From: Nitrospirota bacterium
GTDB lineage: Bacteria > Nitrospirota_A > Leptospirillia > Leptospirillales > Leptospirillaceae
Assembly (NCBI GenBank): GCA_023480765.1
Contig: JAMCWZ010000118.1
Span: 5,149-15,258 of the forward strand
Direction: 5' to 3'
DNA length: 10,110 bases
Made by a program: the position numbers and the translations under genes. The notes under the pieces are model-generated. The model worked only from the letters and a program-made list of their open reading frames with translations. It was not told the DNA's origin and made no database searches. Below, one piece after another: positions 1 to 6,525 of the stretch. How positions within the stretch are numbered: position 1 is the first letter of the stretch; every line of letters begins with the position of its first letter.

Positions 1-177
1 AACCCATTCATCAAGCTTTCCGGAATCCAGCCGGACTTCATCATTATTCTGAGGATTGTAGGAACCAATAACCTCCAAGAATCTTCCATTCCTGGGGGAT
101 CGGGAATCAGCAACAACTATCCGGTAGACCGGTTGTTTCCTTCTGCCATGTCTCGCCAATCGAATACGTACAGACAA
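1..177 (-). CDS. rpsP: 30S ribosomal protein S16 (N-terminal part, cut by window edge)
   Basis: S16 is a small-subunit ribosomal protein that binds 16S rRNA early in 30S assembly. The 59 visible codons contain the family signature in order: [19 protein letters not shown], then [13 protein letters not shown], then IGSYNPQ. The start is a TTG at 175-177. An in-frame TAA lies only five codons upstream, and a GAGGAG ribosome binding site at 184-189 sits six bases before the TTG, so no other start is plausible. The C-terminal third or so lies outside the window. It follows ffh by 45 bases on the same strand; ffh-rpsP adjacency is common in bacteria. Identification is secure; only the 3' end is missing. 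Confidence 0.96.
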   Translation of the reverse strand, partial: MSVRIRLARHGRRKQPVYRIVVADSRSPRNGRFLEVIGSYNPQNNDEVRLDSGKLDEWV

Positions 178-214
178 TCTTTTCTCCTCAAATTAAAAAG
201 TTGAATATCTTCAC

Positions 215-240
215 TCTTTGCTTCAGAACGGAAGCAAAGA
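215..240 (-). other. Perfect 10-bp hairpin spanning the ffh stop codon
   Basis: Positions 215-224 (TCTTTGCTTC) and 231-240 (GAAGCAAAGA) are perfect inverted repeats around a six-base loop. The ffh stop TGA (223-225) lies across the stem-loop boundary. In the direction of transcription the stem is followed by about a dozen mixed bases before a run of five T, so it is not a textbook terminator. A partial attenuator, or an mRNA processing or stability element between ffh and rpsP, is possible; this is inference. Confidence 0.6.
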
Positions 241-1557
241 CTTCAAAGCCCTCATGCCATTTGGTTTCAGGGCAGTCTTCATCATCTTTCGAACTTGTTC
301 AAATTGTTTCAAAACCTGATTGACAGTCTGGACAGTTGTTCCGGAGCCTTTCGCAATCCTTCGACGTCGCGATCCGTCCAGTTTTTCGGGGTGAAGACGC
401 TCCATACGCGTCATCGATAAGATAATAGCCTCCGTCCTTTTCATTTCAGATTCCACTTTTTCAAAATCCACCTGAGATTTTAAGGACGATGCTCCCGGAA
501 TCATCGATAACAGTTCATCAGCAGAGCCCATTTTTTTCATGCTTCGGATCTGCTCCAGAAAATCCTCAAGAGAAATCTGGTTCGCTGAAGCCTTTGTAAC
601 GATCTGACGTGCCTTTTCTGCAGAAACAGCAGACTGGGCCTTTTCAAGAAGAGTCTGGATATCCCCCATACCAATAATACGGGAAGCCATTCTATCCGGG
701 TGAAAAGGCTCAAGCTTGTCTATCTTTTCGCCGACTCCCACAAACTTGATCGGTTTCCCCATCACACTTCGAATGGAAAGGATGGCTCCACCCCTGGCAT
801 CTCCATCAAGCTTGGTAAAGATCACGCCATCTATTCCGATGGTTTCATCAAAAGCCTTTGCAACATGAACGGATTCTTGCCCCGTCATTGCATCAAGAAC
901 CAGCAAAGCCTCTTTAGGTTTATACAACTCACGGAGGTCCGACAGCTCCTTCATCAGATTTTGGTCGATGCTCAAGCGGCCCGCTGTATCCAGAATAACA
1001 ACCTCATGCATCCCCTCGATCCACTTCTTCCGAACTTTTGGAAACATGTCCCGTGGGTTGGAAACCCCCTCCTCTGGGCCGACGACAGGAACGTTAATCT
1101 GCTCTCCAAGAACTTTCAATTGTTCAACCGCAGCAAGTCTTGCCAAATCTGATGCAACAAGGAGTACCCGACGGCCAGACTGGCGAAAATGGTAGGCCAG
1201 TTTTGCTGCTGTGGTTGTTTTTCCTGACCCCTGCAACCCCATCAACATAATCACAGTGGGAGGCTTTGAGGAGAGCTGAAGATTCGCTTTTTGATCTCCC
1301 AAAAGATGAACGACTTCATCGAAAACTTCTTTCAGAACAGTCTGGGGAGGAGTCAGTCCTTCCTTGACTTCTGCCCCTTTCAGGCGGGTACGGAGCTGCT
1401 CTGTAAAGGATTTCACCACATCAAGGTTCACATCGGCTTCAAGCAAAGCAACCCGTATTTCCCTGAGGGTTTCATCCACCTGAGCCTCACTCAAGAGACC
1501 TCGTCCGGTGATCTTTCGGAGAACCCGATCAAATCTTTCCGTAAGACTTTCAAACAT
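223..1557 (-). CDS. ffh: Signal recognition particle protein Ffh (SRP54 GTPase)
   Basis: Ffh binds 4.5S RNA and signal sequences of nascent membrane and secreted proteins, and delivers ribosomes to the FtsY receptor by a GTP-controlled cycle. The 444 residues match the usual length. The N domain occupies about residues 1-95. The G domain follows with P-loop GLQGSGKTT (107-115), DTAGR (190-194), TKLD (248-251) and GVGEK (274-278). The methionine-rich M domain runs from about 300 and contains MKKMG, LLSMIPG and the RNA-binding SRRRRIAKGSG (396-406). One oddity is the motif usually written DxxRPAA, which reads DLARLAA (137-143), with Leu for Pro. The ATG shares its A with the TGA of the upstream HU/IHF-like gene, and a GGAAG site lies eight bases before it, indicating translational coupling. 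Confidence 0.98.
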   Translation of the reverse strand: MFESLTERFDRVLRKITGRGLLSEAQVDETLREIRVALLEADVNLDVVKSFTEQLRTRLKGAEVKEGLTPPQTVLKEVFDEVVHLLGDQKANLQLSSKPPTVIMLMGLQGSGKTTTAAKLAYHFRQSGRRVLLVASDLARLAAVEQLKVLGEQINVPVVGPEEGVSNPRDMFPKVRKKWIEGMHEVVILDTAGRLSIDQNLMKELSDLRELYKPKEALLVLDAMTGQESVHVAKAFDETIGIDGVIFTKLDGDARGGAILSIRSVMGKPIKFVGVGEKIDKLEPFHPDRMASRIIGMGDIQTLLEKAQSAVSAEKARQIVTKASANQISLEDFLEQIRSMKKMGSADELLSMIPGASSLKSQVDFEKVESEMKRTEAIILSMTRMERLHPEKLDGSRRRRIAKGSGTTVQTVNQVLKQFEQVRKMMKTALKPNGMRALKSLLPF

Positions 1558-1853
1558 CAGATGGACTTCCTTGTCAGATTTTTCATCCGAAGTTTCAAGA
1601 TTTTACCTGGCCGAAAAATAAGGCTCTTGCGCTCTCCTACAGACACTTTTTCCCCTGTTCTGGGATTTCTGGCAATTCGCGGCTTCCGGTGGTGAATCTC
1701 AAAAACACCAAAGCGTCGGATTTCCAGAGACTCGCCTTCCAGAATAACGGACTTCATCGACTCAAAAAGATCAAGGACCAATTCTCTTGAATCAGACAGG
1801 GAAATACCAGCGTTTTTTTCTGCAATTCGCTTTATCAGGTCGTCTCGGGTCAT
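1557..1853 (-). CDS. HU/IHF-family DNA-binding protein
   Basis: This 98-residue protein belongs to the HU/IHF family of dimeric DNA-bending nucleoid proteins. The N-terminal helices (MTRDDLIKRIAEK) are followed by the beta core IRRFGVFEIHH (about 45-55) and the DNA-intercalating arm RIARNPRTGEKV (59-70) with the conserved Pro64. The family end motif FRPGKILK lies near 80-87. The N-terminus resembles the IHF beta subunit somewhat more than alpha, but I cannot assign the subunit. The ATG at 1851-1853 is chosen because TTGGAG lies about six bases upstream. A longer in-frame version from 1940 would overlap sppA and adds no family sequence. It begins 25 bases after the sppA stop and overlaps ffh by one base. 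Confidence 0.93.
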   Translation of the reverse strand: MTRDDLIKRIAEKNAGISLSDSRELVLDLFESMKSVILEGESLEIRRFGVFEIHHRKPRIARNPRTGEKVSVGERKSLIFRPGKILKLRMKNLTRKSI

Positions 1854-1878
1854 CGACAACTCCAACACATTGATAGGA

Positions 1879-2775
1879 CTATATTTTAGAACCCGGAAGG
1901 ATGGACCAAAAACCGGTTGACTCCCCCAGGCCACCCCCAAAAAGCGTGGATACCTTGGACGAAATAAGGGAGTTCAGCACACCCTTCTTATGAAATTCGC
2001 GAATAGCAGGGATAACCTTAAGATGCGCCATTGTAGCAGCTTTTCTGAGAGCATCCCGGTAATCACCTATACCGTCCACAAGATGATATCGAAATGCCAT
2101 CTCTCCTGTAAAAACACGCCCATCTGCCAACGGGTCGACTTTGTCCACACTGAGATGTCTTCCCTTGGACACCGCCAGAATAAACTGTTGATGAATATTA
2201 TCAAGGAGAGATTTCATATAAGCTTTTTCATCGGCGGTCATTGGCCGAAACGGAGAACCAACATCTTTCATCTTTCCACTTTTTACAACTTCACTGTGAA
2301 CACCAATTTTATCGAGCAGGTCCTTGACCTCCGCAAGCTCCATGATAACACCGATGGAACCGGTGAGAGAGCCGCTGCTCGCCATGATGAAATCTGATGC
2401 CGAGGCGATATAGTAGGCCCCGGATGCCCCCACCGTTCCGATGGATGAAACAACTATTTTTCCTTTTTTCCGCGCTTTCAGGACTTCTTCATAAATATCC
2501 TGGGAGGGCACGACCGCTCCACCCGGACTGTTAATCCGAAGCAAAATAGCCTTGACCTCAGGATCAGAGGCGAGTGTTCTTATCTGGTGAATGGTCTTTT
2601 CGGAATGGAGAATGACACCATTAATACGAATGACACCAATTTCGGCCCCGCCGACAAGGGGTAAAGCTCGACCGAAATGGCCTGCTGCACGACCCAGGAG
2701 AAAGATCAACGCTGTTACAGCGATAAAGACACCAACGTATCGGGCAAACCTTTTGATTCGGATCATCCCCGCCAC
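1879..2775 (-). CDS. sppA: Signal peptide peptidase SppA (S49 serine protease, short type)
   Basis: SppA degrades leftover signal peptides in the membrane using a Ser-Lys dyad on the outer face. The 298-residue length is that of the single-domain bacterial type rather than the double-domain 67-kDa form. Residues 13-31 form an N-terminal membrane anchor. The ClpP-like core shows INSPGG (81-86), the nucleophile in GASGAYY (Ser118), the segment GSLTGSIGVI (135-144), and the general-base Lys170 in GKMKDVGSPFR. The start is uncertain. The GTG at 2773-2775 has no clear ribosome binding site and lies two bases after a terminator-like U-tract; an ATG three codons on (2764-2766) is the alternative. 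It lies between rpsA and the HU/IHF-like gene, in keeping with a protein-export cluster. Confidence 0.93.
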   Translation of the reverse strand: MAGMIRIKRFARYVGVFIAVTALIFLLGRAAGHFGRALPLVGGAEIGVIRINGVILHSEKTIHQIRTLASDPEVKAILLRINSPGGAVVPSQDIYEEVLKARKKGKIVVSSIGTVGASGAYYIASASDFIMASSGSLTGSIGVIMELAEVKDLLDKIGVHSEVVKSGKMKDVGSPFRPMTADEKAYMKSLLDNIHQQFILAVSKGRHLSVDKVDPLADGRVFTGEMAFRYHLVDGIGDYRDALRKAATMAHLKVIPAIREFHKKGVLNSLISSKVSTLFGGGLGESTGFWSILPGSKI

Positions 2776-2777
2776 AC

Positions 2778-2815
2778 AAAAATTGGGGGAAAAGGACAGA
2801 TGACTCCCTTCCCCC
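2778..2815 (-). terminator. Terminator-like hairpin with U-tract between rpsA and sppA
   Basis: Read on the minus strand, GGGGGAAGGG (2815-2806) can pair with CTTTTCCCCC (2794-2785) through ten pairs, two of them G-U, around an 11-base loop. The stem is followed by AA and five T (2782-2778). It starts 12 bases after the rpsA stop. This has the form of an intrinsic terminator, although sppA starts only two bases beyond it. It probably lowers expression of downstream genes relative to rpsA, or acts as an attenuator. Confidence 0.72.
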
Positions 2816-2826
2816 CTACAAACAGG

Positions 2827-4602
2827 TTAGGCATTTTCCTCTGGAGACTCAGTGGATTTTTTCCCTTTTTTTCGTGCAGACTTCAATGCCTCTTCCATTG
2901 CATTCCCGGGTGCCGGTTGCGCACTTACAGCCGGAGCTGGCTCCAGGGGGGCGTCAGCAGAAACAGCTTTCATGGACAATCCGATCTTCCTCTCAGCCGG
3001 ATCCAGCTTGATGACCCGCACAGGAAGAGACATCCCGGGCTGATAGACTTGATCAAGTCTTTGTCCCGATTCGAGGTCCACCTCACTGACATGAACAAGT
3101 CCTTCGATTCCTTCAGCAAGCTCAACAAAAAAGCCGAAGTCCATCACTTTGGTCACAACTCCATCCAGGAAGGACCCCACCGGAAACCTGGACGGGATAT
3201 CTGAATCCCATGGATCCTCGGACACCTGCTTGAAGCCGAGAGAAAGACGCTGACGTTCTTTCTCAATTTTCAGAACGACAACATCAACTTTCTGCCCCTT
3301 TTTAAACACTTCTGAAGGATGGCGGACATGCTTGGTCCACGACATATCCGAAATATGGATCAGGCCATCAATTCCTTCATCCAGGCCAACAAAAGCACCA
3401 AAGTCTGTCAGACTCTTGATCTTACCCGAAACAACCGCTCCGACCGGGTATTTACCCTCCACATCATCCCACGGATTGGGGCCCAATTGCTTCAGTCCCA
3501 GAGAGATCTTCCGATTTTTCTCGTCGATCTTGAGAACCTGAACTTCTATGGTATCTCCAACGGACATAATTTTGCTGGGATGCTTGACCTCATGATTCCA
3601 GCTCATTTCCGTCACATGCATCAACCCTTCGATCCCGGGCTCAATTTCCAGGAACGCGCCATAATCCGTAATCGATACAACGCGAGCATTAACACGTGTG
3701 CCCTCCGGATATCTGCTTCCGACAGTCGTCCAGGGATCCGGCGTCAGCTGCTTGAGACCCAGAGAAACCCTTCCGGTTTCCTTGTCATGCTTGAGGACCA
3801 CTACGTTTACCTTGTCCCCAACATTCATAAATTCCTGCGGATTGGTCACACGCCCCCAGGACATGTCCGTAATATGGAGGAGGCCGTCAATCCCGCCAAG
3901 ATCGATAAATGCACCATAATCGGTGATATTTTTAACGATCCCCTCGAGGACCTCGCCCTCCTTGAGGGCATCCATCGTCACCTTCTTGCGACGATCCCGC
4001 CACTCTTCGAGCAGAACCCTCCGCGATACGATGATGTTCCCTCTCTTTTTATTCATCTTGATGATTCGGACCTGGATGGTCTGTCCGATCAGGCGGTCCA
4101 TATCGCGAACCGGCCGCAGATCAATCTGGGAACCAGGCAAAAAGGCCTTCAGGCCAACATCAACAGTCATGCCACCCTTGATACGGGATATAATGCGTCC
4201 TTCGATGACATCGCTGCGATTAAACTGCTCTTCAATCGCATCCCAGACTTTCATCCGGTCAGCCTTCTCCTTTGAAAGGACAAGGTTACCGTTTACATCT
4301 TCCCGTTCTTCAAGGTAGACATGAATAATGTCATCCACCTTCAGTGCCTGAATCTCTTCTTCAGAAAACTCGGACTTTGAGATGTGACCTTCTGACTTAT
4401 AACCGATATCGACAACAACCTCGCTCGGATAAATCTCGATCACCCTTCCTTCCACCACAGATCCTTCATCAAGGTTCCGCAGGGTATCCGCGTAAAGGCG
4501 ATCCATTTCTTCCGCGGACAACATAACATCCTGGTCCGAGACACCCATTCCCTGACCTTCTGCAACTTGTGTTACCTTTGACACAGCCTGTTCAATTGAC
4601 AT
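2827..4602 (-). CDS. rpsA: 30S ribosomal protein S1 (six S1 domains)
   Basis: S1 binds mRNA on the 30S subunit and helps start translation, especially on weak or structured leaders. The 591 residues hold six S1 RNA-binding domains, at about 46-112, 131-196, 215-286, 300-373, 386-459 and 475-546. Domains 3-5 are the most regular, with repeated TDYGAF or TDFGAF, GL(L/M/I)H(I/V) and SLG(L/F)KQ blocks. The last 45 residues are an Ala/Pro-rich then Lys/Glu-rich tail, probably disordered. The ATG at 4600-4602 is preceded by AGGAGG, with a rather long gap of about ten bases. A sigma-70-like promoter lies at 4652-4679 and a terminator-like hairpin follows the stop. It is the first gene of the minus-strand translation and export cluster. 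Confidence 0.98.
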   Translation of the reverse strand: MSIEQAVSKVTQVAEGQGMGVSDQDVMLSAEEMDRLYADTLRNLDEGSVVEGRVIEIYPSEVVVDIGYKSEGHISKSEFSEEEIQALKVDDIIHVYLEEREDVNGNLVLSKEKADRMKVWDAIEEQFNRSDVIEGRIISRIKGGMTVDVGLKAFLPGSQIDLRPVRDMDRLIGQTIQVRIIKMNKKRGNIIVSRRVLLEEWRDRRKKVTMDALKEGEVLEGIVKNITDYGAFIDLGGIDGLLHITDMSWGRVTNPQEFMNVGDKVNVVVLKHDKETGRVSLGLKQLTPDPWTTVGSRYPEGTRVNARVVSITDYGAFLEIEPGIEGLMHVTEMSWNHEVKHPSKIMSVGDTIEVQVLKIDEKNRKISLGLKQLGPNPWDDVEGKYPVGAVVSGKIKSLTDFGAFVGLDEGIDGLIHISDMSWTKHVRHPSEVFKKGQKVDVVVLKIEKERQRLSLGFKQVSEDPWDSDIPSRFPVGSFLDGVVTKVMDFGFFVELAEGIEGLVHVSEVDLESGQRLDQVYQPGMSLPVRVIKLDPAERKIGLSMKAVSADAPLEPAPAVSAQPAPGNAMEEALKSARKKGKKSTESPEENA

Positions 4603-4651
4603 ACCAGATGTTCCTCCTCAACTTGCCGCATTCACGGCTTGGAATCTTTTT

Positions 4652-4679
4652 ATTCTATCAACTTAAAAATAAAAATCAA
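4652..4679 (-). promoter_or_regulatory. Probable sigma-70 promoter of rpsA
   Basis: On the minus strand TTGATT (4679-4674) and TAGAAT (4657-4652) are separated by 16 AT-rich bases. Transcription would begin near 4645, leaving a leader of about 43 bases. The leader can form a small GCCG/CGGC stem (4625-4638) just before the ribosome binding site. In enterobacteria S1 represses its own mRNA through leader structure; whether that holds here cannot be told from sequence. Confidence 0.65.
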
Positions 4680-4716
4680 AGCCCCGTACCCCCATTGCTG
4701 CACTTGAGGTCCCTCC

Positions 4717-4746
4717 GAGTCTTTCCTGTTCCCGGAGGAGTCTTTC
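4717..4746. repeat. Direct repeat GAGTCTTTC, two copies 21 bases apart
   Basis: The nine bases GAGTCTTTC occur at 4717-4725 and again at 4738-4746, a start-to-start distance of 21 bases, which puts them on the same face of the helix. An inverted CCTCCG/CGGAGG pair overlaps them. They lie upstream of the rpsA -35 element. Two copies could be half-sites for a regulator, or chance. Confidence 0.45.
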
Positions 4747-4882
4747 AATCCAGTAATACAGGATGAGTTTGCCGAAAAAAGCTGGAGGGAATCCCGTTTT
4801 TGTTCACCCTTGTTCTCTTTTCTCGGACTGTGCAAGAATCGGGGGAACTTCATCCATTTCCGAACAACTAAGGATTGTGTCA

Positions 4883-4903
4883 GCGACAAAAACATCTTGT
4901 CGC
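4883..4903. other. 7-bp inverted repeat, possible hairpin or operator
   Basis: GCGACAA (4883-4889) and TTGTCGC (4897-4903) are perfect inverted repeats around a seven-base loop, some 50 bases before the methyltransferase start. No U-tract follows on either strand, so a terminator is unlikely. It could be an operator or a leader hairpin for the plus-strand pair. Confidence 0.4.
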
Positions 4904-4922
4904 CCAATACCGGTCAATCTAG

Positions 4923-4944
4923 GGATCGTTATAGGATCGATAGA
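4923..4944. repeat. Near-tandem 11-base repeat before the methyltransferase gene
   Basis: GGATCGTTATA (4923-4933) is followed at once by GGATCGATAGA (4934-4944), eight of eleven bases the same with a period of one helical turn. It ends nine bases before the ATG and overlaps the weak -10 candidate. Its function is unknown. Confidence 0.4.
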
Positions 4945-4952
4945 AAGCCTGC

Positions 4953-5708
4953 ATGGATTCACAAGGAAACGATCCACTTCAACCTCCGGGTGAACAGATT
5001 CAGGAAGGCAATTTTCTCTATAAGGCACGCATTCCCGTTTACCTTTTGATTTTCCTGATACTCTGGAGATTGAATCAATCAGGTGGATATCCACTGCTTT
5101 CACGTCTCTTGGCATCGCCAATCAGAGGGACTTTGTCCCTGAAAGCCGGAGTCCTCTTGTGTTGGTGGGTTTATCTTGCCGGAGTTTTTTTCCGTTTTCT
5201 TGGAACAGCTTATATCGGAAGACAAAAAATCTGGTCAGCAAAGATCCGAAAAGAAAATACCCAGACAACAGGTCCATTCCGATACATCCGGCATCCTGTT
5301 TATACCGGCTCTCTTTTGATCATTTTTTCCCTCGCTCCTCTTTGTTCTCCTCAAGGGGCCCTTTTTCTTCTCAGCACAGGTGGACTGTTCACATACTATC
5401 TTGCCAGGCAGGAAGAGACGATTCTTGACACACCAGTGGTAGGGAGACAACAAGGTTCCTCCATCAACCGGTTTTGGCCAAAAAAGGGATTCCTCACGTT
5501 TCTCCGAAACGACGGATTGCGGGAAATCGCAAAGAAAAAAAGAGAGATTTTCTTTTCAGAGTTTTACAATATTGCTTTCGGAACGGGATTTTTCGTTTTT
5601 GGTATCAGTCTTTCTGTTCGGGCATTCTGGTATGCATTTTTCGGTTCTCTGATCCTGATGAGCGCCGTTTTTCTTTATTTCCGGATTTCCTCCCAACCCA
5701 TCCCGTAG
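4953..5708 (+). CDS. Isoprenylcysteine carboxyl methyltransferase-type membrane methyltransferase
   Basis: This 251-residue protein is predicted to be an integral-membrane SAM-dependent methyltransferase of the ICMT/PEMT-like family, whose bacterial members mostly have unknown acceptors. The diagnostic block is GPFRYIRHPVYTG (107-119), followed after a hydrophobic hairpin (118-150) by the Glu pair in RQEE (152-155); together these form the SAM and active-site region in the family. Further hydrophobic segments lie near 27-40, 63-83, 203-222 and 225-245. The N-terminal 26 residues are hydrophilic, and an in-frame TAG lies four codons before the ATG, so the gene cannot begin earlier; the ribosome binding site is weak. 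The stop is ten bases before the next start, whose ribosome binding site overlaps the stop. The bacterial acceptor, possibly a lipid or a small molecule, cannot be inferred. Confidence 0.82.
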   Translation: MDSQGNDPLQPPGEQIQEGNFLYKARIPVYLLIFLILWRLNQSGGYPLLSRLLASPIRGTLSLKAGVLLCWWVYLAGVFFRFLGTAYIGRQKIWSAKIRKENTQTTGPFRYIRHPVYTGSLLIIFSLAPLCSPQGALFLLSTGGLFTYYLARQEETILDTPVVGRQQGSSINRFWPKKGFLTFLRNDGLREIAKKKREIFFSEFYNIAFGTGFFVFGISLSVRAFWYAFFGSLILMSAVFLYFRISSQPIP

Positions 5709-5718
5709 GAGATCGCTC

Positions 5719-6504
5719 TTGAAAGAGAGTCCTCTGATCACCCTTGCAACGGATTTTGGATACAACGATCCCTATGTCGGAGTTTTGAAAGGAGTCTTGT
5801 ACTCTCATCTCAAGAATCCAGGAATCGTCGACATTACACACAATCTTCCCGTTTTTCGACCGGACCTTGCGCTTCCCTTCCTGCTTGATTCGCTGCCGTG
5901 GTTTCCCGCAGACTCTTACCATCTGGTCATTGTCGACCCGGGAGTTGGCTCAGAGCGACAAGGGATCCTTATGCGAGGTTTCTTTGGATGGATTGTCCTG
6001 CCTGACAATGGACTTCCCCAACAACTCCTTAAATGGCTGGGTCCCCTGGAAGCTTATCTTCTGAACAAAAGCTCTTTTCCGGAAGGAAATTCCTCTCCAA
6101 CATTTCAGGCAAGAGATTTTTTTGCACCGGCTCTTATCCGTCTGATACAGGGAACCCCGATTCTCGATTTCTCCTCACCCATCAGGGCCGAGCAGTTGAA
6201 GACGATACCGGAACAATCCTCTGGAAACTGTCTCGTCTGGAACACAGACCACTTCGGAAACATTCTCCTTGGCTACCATGTCCAAAAAAACCCTGCAGAG
6301 GTCAACATTCTCCTGGGCAGAGAAAAGATTCCATTTGTAGGCAGATATCAGGACATACGTCCCGGAGAGTTGGGAGTTCTAGTCAATAGTTCCCGGTGGC
6401 TGGAAATTTTCAGCAGAGAAGATTCAGCCGCGAACCGGCTAAACGTGAAAATCGGAGACAGGATTCCCGTCGGTATCGTCGGGGGTGAGGGACGTTATCT
6501 TTAA
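5719..6504 (+). CDS. SAM hydrolase / hydroxide adenosyltransferase family protein (DUF62)
   Basis: Members of this family split S-adenosylmethionine with water into adenosine and methionine, and are related to the SAM-dependent fluorinase and chlorinase. The 261 residues are of family length. Visible blocks are LATDFGYNDPYVGVLKG (9-25), DITHNLP (38-44), VDPGVGSER (72-80), PDNGL (95-99), ARDFFAPA (131-138), DHFGNI (177-182) and a C-terminal NSSRWLEI (223-230). The Asp and Arg of the characterised Asp-Arg-His triad correspond to D73 and R80, but the usual FHGRD reads FQARD (129-133), so the His is Gln130. The later GNAA-like block is also altered (DSAAN). The start is TTG at 5719-5721 with GGAG seven bases upstream, inside the previous gene's stop region. 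Family assignment is firm; hydrolase activity is less sure. Confidence 0.88.
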   Translation: MKESPLITLATDFGYNDPYVGVLKGVLYSHLKNPGIVDITHNLPVFRPDLALPFLLDSLPWFPADSYHLVIVDPGVGSERQGILMRGFFGWIVLPDNGLPQQLLKWLGPLEAYLLNKSSFPEGNSSPTFQARDFFAPALIRLIQGTPILDFSSPIRAEQLKTIPEQSSGNCLVWNTDHFGNILLGYHVQKNPAEVNILLGREKIPFVGRYQDIRPGELGVLVNSSRWLEIFSREDSAANRLNVKIGDRIPVGIVGGEGRYL

Positions 6505-6525
6505 AATCCTTGTCTTTCAGAAATC

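Larger units (their letters stand above)
4680..4952. other. Divergent intergenic spacer without a credible gene
   Basis: Together with the rpsA leader and promoter, about 350 bases separate the divergent rpsA and methyltransferase starts. Frames on both strands here give low-complexity or unrecognisable peptides, and I see no tRNA T-arm sequence. It holds a direct repeat of GAGTCTTTC at 4717-4725 and 4738-4746, 21 bases apart, and an inverted CCTCCG/CGGAGG pair (4712-4717 and 4733-4738). It also has a 7-bp hairpin (4883-4903) and a near-tandem 11-base repeat (4923-4944). I found no convincing plus-strand promoter; TAGGAT at 4932-4937 is a weak -10 candidate. Confidence 0.6.

Noticed and set aside
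1854..1940. Longer N-terminus for the HU/IHF-like protein
   Set aside because: The extra 29 residues do not fit the family and would overlap the end of sppA, and the internal ATG at 1853 has a good ribosome binding site.
3319..4275. Long plus-strand open frame of 318 codons
   Set aside because: It lies entirely antisense to rpsA, whose six S1 domains are unmistakable. The peptide has no recognisable domain and mirrors the codon pattern of the real gene.
4680..4950. Possible tRNA or small RNA in the divergent spacer
   Set aside because: I found no T-arm-like GTTCRAnnC with a matching acceptor stem on either strand, and no hairpin with a U-tract that would end a small RNA.
4804..5121. Minus-strand open frame of 105 codons over the start of the methyltransferase gene
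   Set aside because: It has no clear ribosome binding site or family motif, and overlaps the first membrane segment of the better-supported plus-strand gene. Its C-terminal half looks mildly protein-like, so rejection is not absolute.
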